Assembly: GCA_910586365.1 (NCBI GenBank)
Contig: CAJUGP010000061.1
Span: forward strand, 1 to 8,183
Origin: an uncultured Christensenella sp.
GTDB taxonomy: Bacteria > Bacillota > Clostridia > Christensenellales > Borkfalkiaceae
Reading direction: 5' to 3'
DNA length: 8,183 bases
In this document: piece by piece, positions 1 through 7,039 of the stretch
Numbering within the stretch: position 1 is the first letter of the stretch
Layout of the letters: each line of letters starts with the position of its first letter
The notes under the pieces: model-generated
What the model saw: the letters and a program-made list of their open reading frames with translations, nothing else
Database searches by the model: none
Told to the model about the DNA's origin: nothing
Position numbers and translations under genes: made by a program

Positions 1-1847
1 ATTTCGCATCGGAATCCGAAATGAACGACTGGACAGTCGCGCCCGCCGCAGGACTGACCGCCGAAGTAACGCGCAGCAAACTGCAACTCAAAGCGACGGC
101 GAGCAAGGTTAGCGAAATGCAGATCACGACGAACAATTTCAACGTCGAGGCGAAGTATACGCCCTTCCTGCGGATCGCCTTTTCCTTCGATGCGACGACG
201 CAGTTCGATCTCGACGATTTATATGTGGAATGGCAGACTTCCGATTCGCCGAACTGGTCGCCTGATAAATGCGTGAAGTTTTCCGATTTCTCGACGCGCG
301 GCTATGCGCTCGGGTCGGAGGCGGTCGTGCAGGAAGATTACGCGTTCCCCATGTATCTCAACGAGAATTGGCTCGAAAATTTTTACGGCGACCGCACGAT
401 CACCGCGCTGCGCATCACGCTCAAAGGCAAAGAACCGTTCCGCGGTACGCTCAGCTTCGATTTCATCGCGTCGGACTTCGACGACAGGCAGGTTATCAAC
501 AACTGCAATTATATTCTTGCGGCGAAGAACAATCTTGAATTCTCGCGCGATCGGGAATTGCTGGAAAAAGTTATGCCTCATGCCAGAAAGGCGATGAATT
601 TCATGCTTTATACGTTAGACGGCGACAGCGGGCTGATCAGCACCGAATATCTTGTGGGACATTTCAGCGACGGATTTCACGCCACGGGCACGGGCATCGG
701 CAACGGCTATTGGGACGTCGACGCTTTCCCGACGGTCAACCTCTATTGTAACATTTCGTATTACAACGCGCTCGTCGCCATGAAGTATCTCGAAGACATG
801 GCGGAAAGCATGAACATTCCCTTTGAAGAAGTGCAAACGGCGAATGCGCGGATGAACGGTTACGATACCTATACCGCGCAGACGAAAGAAAGTCTCGAAG
901 GCTTGATCGCAACGTGCAAACGCCGCGTGCAAAGCGAGTTCTGGAACGAAGAAACGGGCAGGTTCCACGTCGGGTATTACGACAACGACAGCAACACGGT
1001 GCAGGATCACGGCTATACCATGTTCAACGAGCAGGTCATCGCAAGCGGACTTGCTACCGAGGCGCAAACCAAATCGGTGCTCGAATGGATCAACGGCGAA
1101 CGCATTGTAAAGGGCGACGACAGCACGGGCGAAGATATTTACCGCTACGAGATCGCACCCCGTTTCAATACGCACGATATCGGCAGCGATTTCTATTTCG
1201 GCTATTCGTGCGGATGGGACGGCAACGTGCAGAACGGCGGCACGGCGTTGCAGCTTACTTATTACGATATCGTTGCGCAGTCCTTCGGCAACGTGCAAAA
1301 AGCCTATTCGCGCTTGAAGAGCCTGCAAAGCTGGTTCGAGAAGGTCAAGGCGGCGGGCGGCGAAGGAAAGGCGTTTTACCGCGATTATTACAACAAGTAT
1401 ACCGATATCACGCTGCAGGGCAATTATAACGGCAAAGACCATTCGGGGTTGGTGGGCGTTGATTGCGAGTTCTTAGAGGCGGCGCTGTTGTTCCGTTCCG
1501 TGCCCGACGCGTTCTTTGGCATGGCGACGCAATCCTACGGCGTTGTGAACTTCGCGCCGAGCATGCCCGAGGGGTTGGATTGGTGGCGGATCGAAAATCT
1601 TGTTTACGGAGGATATTATTACGACGTTGCCGTCGGCAAATATTTCGTCGAGGTTTCGGGCGTAGGGGAATATGCGAACGGCAGTGCACAGGAATGCGAG
1701 CTTTGCGTATCGTTCCGCGTTCCGACCTTCCGCTATGCGGTTTATGTGGACGGAAACAAGACGACGTCTTATTCGATTGAAAACGGCAAGATCGTCGTGC
1801 AGATCCCTTTCGGAAACGCGAAAGTCGAGATCCGAGAGGTAGTATAA
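1..1847 (+). CDS. Six-hairpin (alpha/alpha)6-barrel glycoside hydrolase-like protein, 5' end outside the window
   Basis: The frame is open to the left edge, and the first ATG (position 21) has no ribosome binding site, so the true start is probably outside. Numbering from that ATG, 608 residues are visible. Residues about 1-155 are strand-rich and look like a beta-sandwich. Residues about 160-500 are helical, with the aromatic/acidic motif GYWDVDAFP at 229-237 and NGGT at 405-408, features seen in six-hairpin glycosidases. Residues about 505-608 form a closing beta-sandwich, where the pattern of FAPSMPEGLDWW followed by ENLVYGGYYYDV resembles the segment after the barrel in GH78/GH65-type enzymes. 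The fold call is fairly firm; family, substrate and catalytic residues are not. D232, D234 or a later Glu are only candidates. The gene ends 65 bp before the Ig-repeat gene with no clear terminator, suggesting cotranscription with a glycan-directed role. Whether it is exported cannot be seen. Confidence 0.7.
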   Translation, partial: FASESEMNDWTVAPAAGLTAEVTRSKLQLKATASKVSEMQITTNNFNVEAKYTPFLRIAFSFDATTQFDLDDLYVEWQTSDSPNWSPDKCVKFSDFSTRGYALGSEAVVQEDYAFPMYLNENWLENFYGDRTITALRITLKGKEPFRGTLSFDFIASDFDDRQVINNCNYILAAKNNLEFSRDRELLEKVMPHARKAMNFMLYTLDGDSGLISTEYLVGHFSDGFHATGTGIGNGYWDVDAFPTVNLYCNISYYNALVAMKYLEDMAESMNIPFEEVQTANARMNGYDTYTAQTKESLEGLIATCKRRVQSEFWNEETGRFHVGYYDNDSNTVQDHGYTMFNEQVIASGLATEAQTKSVLEWINGERIVKGDDSTGEDIYRYEIAPRFNTHDIGSDFYFGYSCGWDGNVQNGGTALQLTYYDIVAQSFGNVQKAYSRLKSLQSWFEKVKAAGGEGKAFYRDYYNKYTDITLQGNYNGKDHSGLVGVDCEFLEAALLFRSVPDAFFGMATQSYGVVNFAPSMPEGLDWWRIENLVYGGYYYDVAVGKYFVEVSGVGEYANGSAQECELCVSFRVPTFRYAVYVDGNKTTSYSIENGKIVVQIPFGNAKVEIREVV

Positions 1848-1899
1848 AAAACGGTATCAACAACCTGAGGGTTGGTACAAATATAAAAAAACAAAATTT

Positions 1900-1904
1900 G
1901 GAGG
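1900..1904 (+). promoter_or_regulatory. Ribosome binding site of the Ig-repeat surface protein gene
   Basis: GGAGG lies 8 bases before the ATG at 1913. It fixes the start there. An in-frame TTG at 1898 overlaps the ribosome binding site itself and would add five residues before the signal peptide, so it is unlikely to be used. Confidence 0.85.
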
Positions 1905-1912
1905 AAAAAGTT

Positions 1913-3847
1913 ATGACAAAAAGCGGCAATTACGCAAAGAAATTGTTGGCTGTTTCGGCAGGCGTCGCCCTGCTGGGGGGAATTGCGCTTACGGGATTCG
2001 CAGGAACCGACCTTTTTAAGGCAAGCGCCGAGGGGGAAGATCCGAATAAACTCAATCTTGAAACAATCGACGAATTTGCCACGCACGGTTATAAAATCGA
2101 AGAGGCAAATGCGGATAATGATTCGGACGCTAATCCGTTCGATTCGGCGGAAAATCCATACGATTACATTATTACGGTTGTAGACAAAACGTCGAGTTGG
2201 TGGAACCCGAGAGACGGGAAACTTTATTTTGAAGAAAACTCGCACGAGGCGGTGTGGAACATTACCACGCAGAGCGGAAAAAAAGTAACGGGCGGCGGGG
2301 CATATAAGTGGTCGAAAATCTATACGTCCACCTCAACGGATCCTTCCATTGGCGCTTTTACGGAAAACAATAACGAAAAAATTATTTATCCGGACACGGG
2401 CGACAGGGCGGAAAACGGTTCGGATTGGAAGTGCGGCGAAACAGTCATGACTTTTACGTTCAAAGAAGGTTCCGGTAACAATACCTGTACGACGCACGGC
2501 GAAAGAGTTCCTTGTACCTGTTGGATCGACGGTGACGGACAAGGCGAAGTATTAACGGGAAAATATCTTCGCGTGCTTTATAAGGTCGTACATGTCGAAG
2601 ATCATGAATTTTCTTTCACGGGCGCGTCGGTGTTCGACGAAGATAACCCGAACGTCATGTTCCTTAACTTCGGCAGCGACGTGCTCGGCGTATCGACCGC
2701 GGACGAAAGTTGGAACCACGCGCAGCGTTTCATGAGCACGACGCTTCCTTTCTTCCAGAAGATCTATTTCCTTGAAAAAGGCACTTACGATATTACGGCG
2801 GAAGGCGCGGTCGCCCCGACGGCGGAGCAGCTTGCAGGCAACGATCTTTACAGCCTGATGACGGGTGAAAACGACAAGGCGGACGGCTTGCTGTTCGAAA
2901 CGCATCTCAGACATGACCATATCGAACTCGGTCTGCTCGCCAGAGAGGGCGCAGGTTCGCAGGAAGGCTCAAAAGTCAACTATAAAGCGGGCGACGCGTT
3001 CTATCTTGCGGAAGGTCTGGAAATGATCGGTAAAGACGGCAATACCAACTGGTGTATTGCGTCCGAAGGCGGTTCGAAGAATATTCTTGCAAACAATCAG
3101 CTGTACTGGTTTGACGGCGAAAGCTGGTCGAGCGACGAATTCTCGGTTACGCTCACGATCGACAAGACGAAAGCCAAAGCCGAAGTGGGCGGCGCGACCG
3201 ATACCATCGCGGCGACGCTTGTAACGGGCAAACTGATTTCCGAGGCGGGTGATCATACCGTTACCTGGACTTCGAGCGACGAGGCGGTTGCCACGGTTGA
3301 AAACGGCGTGGTAACGGGCGTCAGCGCGGGCACGGCGATCATTACGGCGTCGCTTGAAAACGGATCGACCAAAACCTGCACGGTGACGGTGGTCAACGCA
3401 GACGAAATCACGGGCATCAAACTCAACAAATCGAACAACTTCACCGTTTACACGAGCGGCGAAAACAACACCTTCCAGCTTACGGCTACGGTCGAAGGCG
3501 GCAGCAAGGCGCCGCAGACGGTGACCTGGACGATCGCCGACAATACGATCGCCACGGTTGACGAAAACGGACTTGTGACGGGGCTGAAAGCGGGCTCGAC
3601 GAAAATCACCTGCACGGCTGCCGACGGCACCACGACGGCGACCGTAAACGTCAACGTCAAAGAGGCGGCTGTGGTCAATCCGGACGACGGCGACGATAAA
3701 AACGATGACGACAATAAGGGCGACGAAAACAAAGGCGGCAGTGGCTGCAACAGCGCCGTATCGGGCAGCATTCTCGGGATCGGCGCGGCGTTGATCGCGG
3801 CGGGCACGGTCGTTCTTGCGCTCCGCAAAAAGAACGGCAACAAATAA
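1913..3847 (+). CDS. Secreted, membrane-anchored surface protein with unknown N-terminal domain and two BIG2-type Ig-like domains
   Basis: The protein has 644 residues. A signal peptide is clear: KK at 9-10, hydrophobic stretch 11-30, and a likely cleavage site after ASA at 37-39. Residues about 40-405 form a domain I do not recognise, rich in aromatic and acidic residues, with Cys at 174, 192, 201 and 203 and His195 close together. Two BIG2-like domains follow, about 410-494 and 498-582; both carry the signature W-T-x-x-D-x-x-x-A-T-V, then N-G-x-V-T-G and a closing alternating strand. A spacer of Asp, Glu, Asn and Lys (about 591-607) leads to GSGCNS, a hydrophobic segment (about 619-637) and RKKNGNK, so the C-terminus is a membrane anchor with a Cys just before it. 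No LPXTG motif is present. BIG2 domains are common in cell-surface adhesins and carbohydrate-binding proteins; a substrate-binding or display role beside the two glycosidase-like genes is inferred. Confidence 0.85.
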   Translation: MTKSGNYAKKLLAVSAGVALLGGIALTGFAGTDLFKASAEGEDPNKLNLETIDEFATHGYKIEEANADNDSDANPFDSAENPYDYIITVVDKTSSWWNPRDGKLYFEENSHEAVWNITTQSGKKVTGGGAYKWSKIYTSTSTDPSIGAFTENNNEKIIYPDTGDRAENGSDWKCGETVMTFTFKEGSGNNTCTTHGERVPCTCWIDGDGQGEVLTGKYLRVLYKVVHVEDHEFSFTGASVFDEDNPNVMFLNFGSDVLGVSTADESWNHAQRFMSTTLPFFQKIYFLEKGTYDITAEGAVAPTAEQLAGNDLYSLMTGENDKADGLLFETHLRHDHIELGLLAREGAGSQEGSKVNYKAGDAFYLAEGLEMIGKDGNTNWCIASEGGSKNILANNQLYWFDGESWSSDEFSVTLTIDKTKAKAEVGGATDTIAATLVTGKLISEAGDHTVTWTSSDEAVATVENGVVTGVSAGTAIITASLENGSTKTCTVTVVNADEITGIKLNKSNNFTVYTSGENNTFQLTATVEGGSKAPQTVTWTIADNTIATVDENGLVTGLKAGSTKITCTAADGTTTATVNVNVKEAAVVNPDDGDDKNDDDNKGDENKGGSGCNSAVSGSILGIGAALIAAGTVVLALRKKNGNK

Positions 3848-3887
3848 GCGCATAAAACAGGCTTCTCTTACTCCTTATTCCTTCAGG

Positions 3888-3917
3888 CTTATCCCTCTCC
3901 TTCGGGGGAGGGGTAAG
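3888..3917 (+). promoter_or_regulatory. 13-bp hairpin with TTCG loop in the leader of the lipoprotein gene
   Basis: Arms 3888-3900 and 3905-3917 pair along all 13 positions, two of them G-T wobbles, around the stable tetraloop TTCG. No T-run follows, so it is not a normal terminator. CTCCTT at 3871-3876 can also pair with AAGGAG at 3918-3923 directly after the hairpin. It could be an RNA-stability or processing element between two cotranscribed genes, a translation-control structure, or one copy of a dispersed intergenic repeat. No second copy is visible in this window. Confidence 0.6.
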
Positions 3918-3947
3918 AAGGAGGGGGAACCCGAAGGGATTGACAAC

Positions 3948-5378
3948 ATGAAATCAAAAAATAAAAAACGGATTTCCTGTCTGATAGCGGGGATCCTCAC
4001 GTTATCCATGGTCGGCGGACTGTGCGCCTGCGGCGGCAACAACGGCGGCAAACCCGACGACGGGGGCAAGCAAGATCCCTTTCTCGGCGGCGATTATGTC
4101 AAGGCGCCCGAGGGCATGCCCGATTATTCGGCGCACGCGAACGAGAGCATGATGATCGGCGCGTGGCATTCGCAGGGCGGTATGCGTTATACCTTCACTG
4201 CGGAAGAGCTGATTGCCGCCAAAGAGGCGGGGATCGATTTTCTTATCGATTACCGCATTGTAAGGCAGAACGAAAAATCCAACAAAGCGAACATGGAAGC
4301 GATCGAAGCGGCGGGCATGAAGCTTTTCGTGAGCATCGCGGGGTTGCAATACAGCGATATCGCGCCGGGCGGCGACTGGGATTTCGTTTACGAATATCTG
4401 AGCAAGGACTACGTGCTGGGGATCGTCGTCGAGGATGAACCGGGCACGTCGACGTTCGCCAAGCACGAAGAAAGCGCGGCGGCGTTCCGCAAGGATTTTC
4501 CCGATAAACTCTGTTATATCAACTTCCTGCCCAACTATGCGAACGCGGGGCAGCTCGGCGGTCAAGACTTAGGCGTCACGTTCGACAAATATGTGGATCA
4601 AATTTCCGAGTCGTTCGAGTCGCTTACGCACTATTCGTATGATTTTTACCCGCTTGCGGGGCAGATGAGCGCGGGCGTGGTGATGAATTATACGCTCAAT
4701 TCGCTTTGGTGCGCCTCGTTGGAAAAGTTTGCAAACGCTGCAAAAGCCGACGAAAAAGACCTTTGGGTGTTTATTCAAAGCATGTCGTTCGGGGCGAATA
4801 ACCGTTCCCCGCAGGGCAAAAACGATATTACGTTGCAGAATTATATCAATATGTGTTACGGTGCGCGCGTCCTGCAATATTTCTCGTATACGACGCCCGA
4901 TACGAACGAGTTCGGCGAATATGACGTGGGCATGTTGGATCGCGACCGTCAGAAAACCGACAATTACGATTACGTAAAAGCGGCGAACGAAGAGCTTAAA
5001 ACCTTCGATTCGGTGTATCTGCAATTCGAGTGGGAAAACGTCATGCCCCTCGTCGGCACGGTGTTCGGCGACAATCTCAATTCGGGGTTCGATATGCTCA
5101 AAACGCATATGACTTCGTCGGAATACTTCACGGCAACGGCGAATGCGGATACGGTGATCGGTCAGTTTCACGACGCGAACGGCTATAAGGGCTACATGGT
5201 GGCGGGCTTGACCGACCCCATGGAAGACATCACCGATACCGTTTCGATGACCTTTAACGCCAACCGTGTGCTTGTTTACACGGGCGGACAGAGCAAAGTG
5301 GTGGAAATCCCTACGGGCGTTTATACGTTCAATCTCGACGCGGGCGGCGGCGCCTTCCTGATCCCGTTTAACGTATAA
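3948..5378 (+). CDS. Lipoprotein with TIM-barrel glycoside hydrolase-like domain and C-terminal beta-sandwich
   Basis: The protein has 476 residues. The ATG at 3948 is chosen because a lipoprotein signal follows at once: basic NKKR, hydrophobic core about 11-25, and LCAC with Cys28 as the probable lipidated residue. AAGGG at 3934-3938 is a modest ribosome binding site 9 bases upstream; a stronger AAGGAGGGGG at 3918-3927 is too far away. After a Gly/Asp-rich linker, residues about 65-345 show a beta/alpha-barrel pattern: MMIGAWHS (68-75), AGIDFLIDYR (94-103), MKLFVSIAG (124-132), GIVVEDEPG (158-166), HYSYDFYPL (228-236), DLWVFIQSMSFG (271-282) and VLQYFSYTTP (308-317). An acidic E/DEP at the end of a barrel strand and a later D-x-YP are typical of clan GH-A-like proteins, making E162 or E164 candidate acid residues. 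Residues about 352-476 look like a beta-sandwich. Family and substrate are unknown. It is likely held on the outer face of the membrane, after the Ig-repeat gene in the same unit. Confidence 0.8.
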   Translation: MKSKNKKRISCLIAGILTLSMVGGLCACGGNNGGKPDDGGKQDPFLGGDYVKAPEGMPDYSAHANESMMIGAWHSQGGMRYTFTAEELIAAKEAGIDFLIDYRIVRQNEKSNKANMEAIEAAGMKLFVSIAGLQYSDIAPGGDWDFVYEYLSKDYVLGIVVEDEPGTSTFAKHEESAAAFRKDFPDKLCYINFLPNYANAGQLGGQDLGVTFDKYVDQISESFESLTHYSYDFYPLAGQMSAGVVMNYTLNSLWCASLEKFANAAKADEKDLWVFIQSMSFGANNRSPQGKNDITLQNYINMCYGARVLQYFSYTTPDTNEFGEYDVGMLDRDRQKTDNYDYVKAANEELKTFDSVYLQFEWENVMPLVGTVFGDNLNSGFDMLKTHMTSSEYFTATANADTVIGQFHDANGYKGYMVAGLTDPMEDITDTVSMTFNANRVLVYTGGQSKVVEIPTGVYTFNLDAGGGAFLIPFNV

Positions 5379-5379
5379 T

Positions 5380-5412
5380 AAAAAAAGACCGATAACCTTG
5401 GTTATCGGTCTT
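5380..5412. terminator. Hairpin terminator shared by convergent genes
   Basis: Arms 5385-5397 and 5400-5412 are perfect 13-bp complements; in practice the innermost pairs open to form the loop. The seven As at 5380-5386 become a seven-T run for leftward transcription, so it is a strong intrinsic terminator for the LysR remnant. Rightward, the tail is only T-rich (TTATCTATAT), so ending of the lipoprotein transcript is weaker. Confidence 0.85.
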
Positions 5413-5414
5413 AT

Positions 5415-6020
5415 CTATATGATTTCTTGCAGCCGTTTCAAAAAGATTTCCGCGCACTTCGGGAATACCTGATATTTCTTCCACGCAATATCGAGGTGCG
5501 ATATAAGTTCGGGATAGAGCGGACGGAAACACAAATTCGAGTTTCCCGTCGTGTTGATTATTTTATCCAAACTGACCGCATATCCGAGCCCTTCTTCCAC
5601 AAGTAACGACATATTATACAAAAGATTGCCCGTTGCGACGATATTCAGTTCTTCCTCGCTTTTTTGAAACCATTCGCCGATTTTGTTTTTTCCTATCGAC
5701 TGACGGGAGCGGATAATCGGTTTATCCCATAAATCTTCGGGCGTAATATATTCTTTTTCGGCAAGCGGACTGTCTTTTTGCATAATCACGCCCCAGGTAT
5801 CGTAAAGCGGCAGGCGCAAATGGTCGTATTTGGATAAATCGAACGGTTCGATAAAAATTCCGAAATCTATTAGTCCTTTATCAAGCCTTTCGGAAATCGT
5901 GCCGCTGTCGCCGCTGAACAAATGAAATTTGACGTTCGGATAATCGCACCGAACGGAGTGCGCGGCTTTTGCTATAAGTCCCATAACGTAACTTTCGCCG
6001 CCGCCGATATAAATATCGCC
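5415..6020 (-). pseudogene. LysR-type regulator remnant: effector-binding domain only, HTH missing
   Basis: The leftward frame encodes about 201 residues of a LysR substrate-binding domain. It starts at GDIYIGGGES, the usual first strand of that domain, and runs through GDSGTISERL, DFGIFIEP, YDTWGVIMQKDSPLA and LVEEGLGYAVSL to LQEII at the stop. Intact LysR regulators are about 290-300 residues with an N-terminal winged HTH of about 60 residues and a linker helix; these about 90 residues are absent. Upstream of the GGC at 6018-6020 the frame stays open but reads the antisense of a dehydrogenase gene. The only ATG, at 5982-5984, would start inside the domain and has no clear ribosome binding site. 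It can neither bind DNA as a normal LysR protein nor be expressed from its own promoter. Its stop sits next to the shared terminator, so the 3' end looks original. Confidence 0.8.
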
Positions 6021-6485
6021 GCAGAAAATCCGACCGACTACGAAGCGCGCAGTAACATTATGTGGACGGCGACTTGGGCGTTAAACACGCTTGTGGCAAA
6101 GGGCAAAACCACCGATTGGACGGTGCATATGCTCGGGCAAGCGGTTGCGGCGCACACCGACGCAACGCACGGTATGACGCTTGCCGCCGTATCTATGCCC
6201 TATTACCGCCGCATATTGCCGTACGGATTGAAAAAATTCGCCCGTTATGCCGTAAACGTTTGGGGCGTAAATCCCGAAGGCAAAACTCAAATTAAGGTTG
6301 CCGAAGAGGGGCTATTGGCAATGGAAGAGTGGATGAAAAAGATTGGGCTTACAATGAATTTAACCGCGCTGGGCGCAACTGAGCAAATGCTTGACGGCAT
6401 AGTAAAAAGTACTCTGATTATGGACGGTGGTTACAAGGTTCTGGACGAAAACGACGTGCGCGCAGTATTAAAGGCAAGTTTTTAA
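6021..6485 (+). pseudogene. Iron-type alcohol dehydrogenase remnant (YqhD/BDH-like C-terminal half)
   Basis: About 154 residues match the C-terminal helical part of group III metal-dependent alcohol dehydrogenases: ENPTDYEARSNIMW, then DWTVHMLGQ, THGMTLAAVSMP, AVNVWGV and the C-terminal helices ending LKASF. E. coli YqhD, an NADPH-dependent aldehyde reductase, is about 387 residues and binds metal through D194, H198, H267 and H281. Here the last two His, 14 residues apart, are kept (codons 6126-6128 and 6168-6170). The nucleotide-binding domain and the first two metal ligands are gone, so the fragment should be inactive. Upstream of about 6021 the frame continues to an ATG at 5922, but that part is antisense to the LysR gene and has no ribosome binding site. 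A good terminator follows, so the 3' end looks original. The joined LysR fragment points the other way. Confidence 0.82.
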
Positions 6486-6517
6486 GGGTAAGATAAAATT
6501 TAACGAATAAAACGCAT

Positions 6518-6554
6518 AAAACGCATAGCTTTACATTGCGCTATGCGTTTTTTT
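6518..6554 (+). terminator. Intrinsic terminator after the dehydrogenase remnant
   Basis: Arms 6518-6529 (AAAACGCATAGC) and 6540-6551 are perfect 12-bp complements around a 10-base loop. A seven-T run (6548-6554) closes the structure on the rightward strand. It lies 33 bases after the dehydrogenase stop. Confidence 0.88.
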
Positions 6555-6587
6555 GAAACGCCTATTTGTAAAACGTAAATAATTCTA

Positions 6588-6616
6588 TTGCAATTTGCGC
6601 GCGTTTGTGATAGATT
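6588..6616 (+). promoter_or_regulatory. Candidate sigma-A promoter for the small frameshifted gene
   Basis: TTGCAA (6588-6593), a 17-base spacer and TAGATT (6611-6616), with TG at 6608-6609 giving an extended -10. Each hexamer matches 4 of 6 consensus bases. It sits after a terminator and about 57 bases before the ribosome binding site of the small gene, where a promoter is expected. Confidence 0.4.
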
Positions 6617-6672
6617 GTCTGCTTAAAGATACAAAGCTTTTTCGGCAACGGAAAATAAATTGGAGCGTATAT

Positions 6673-7039
6673 ATGGATAACTTAACGGTTGAAACGGCAA
6701 TGGGCGGCGAAACGGTTGAATACGGCGCGCGTTGGAAAAGCGGAGCAAGCTCGCCCCGAGCTTGAACGCGTAATTCGGAAAGACGGGGTAATATCCTTGT
6801 GGAAAACGCAATTTAAACCTAACGTGGGAGGCGGCGACGGCGGGGACGCTTTCGACGGAATAGATTTGTTTTCTCCTCTGTTTGTAACCGACGCGCTGGG
6901 AAATACTTTCCGCAGGTTCGGTAGATTTTACGTGGGCGAGCAGACATTAGAAAATTATGAATATATATGGGTTTGCAAAACGCTCTCAACTCCTTTCTAC
7001 CGTGTACAAATTAAGAATTTCCCTCAATCTGCGTTTTAA
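6673..7039 (+). pseudogene. Small unrecognised gene split by a +1 shift at a CCCC run
   Basis: TGGAG (6661-6665) stands 7 bases before the ATG at 6673, so initiation is well supported. Read as is, the frame stops after 30 residues (ends SSPRA). Dropping one C of the run 6754-6757 joins it without a seam to the next frame (SGASSP, then ELERVIRKDG), giving a 121-residue protein that continues through LWKTQFKPNV, a Gly/Asp-rich turn, DLFSPLFVTDALGN, RRFGRFYVGEQ and LENYEYIWV. This reads as one soluble globular protein, but I do not recognise the family. It has no signal peptide or membrane segment. The last 18 codons lie antisense over the 3' end of the convergent WYL regulator, so the C-terminus may also be altered. 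Alternatives are a sequencing error in the C run, a real mutation, or recoding at CCC-C. Confidence 0.55.

Noticed and set aside
615..1442. Long leftward open frame inside the six-hairpin glycosidase gene (275 codons)
   Set aside because: It is antisense to a coherent protein, has low-complexity Val/Ala/Arg-rich content and no ribosome binding site; it arises from GC-rich codons on the other strand.
1861..1874. CAACC/GGTTG mini-hairpin between the first two genes as a terminator
   Set aside because: The stem is only 5 bp and is not directly followed by a T-run; it is too weak to call.
2969..3853. Long leftward open frame across the Ig-repeat region (294 codons)
   Set aside because: It is Arg/Val-rich, without a recognisable domain, and entirely antisense to the two Ig domains and the anchor.
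3816..3947. 44-codon N-terminal extension of the lipoprotein
   Set aside because: It would overlap the previous gene, translate the hairpin region and bury the lipoprotein signal peptide. The ATG at 3948 fits much better.
4002..5171. Two leftward open frames antisense to the lipoprotein gene
   Set aside because: The same shadow effect applies; neither has start signals or domain-like sequence.
6005..6018. CGATAT-AA-ATATCG palindrome at the LysR/dehydrogenase join as an attachment site or operator
   Set aside because: It is simply the codons for the conserved LysR residues DIYI, so a recombination role is not needed, though it may have helped the break.
5922..6020. ATG at 5922 as the genuine start of the dehydrogenase
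   Set aside because: The first 33 residues are antisense to the LysR domain, match no dehydrogenase sequence and have no ribosome binding site.
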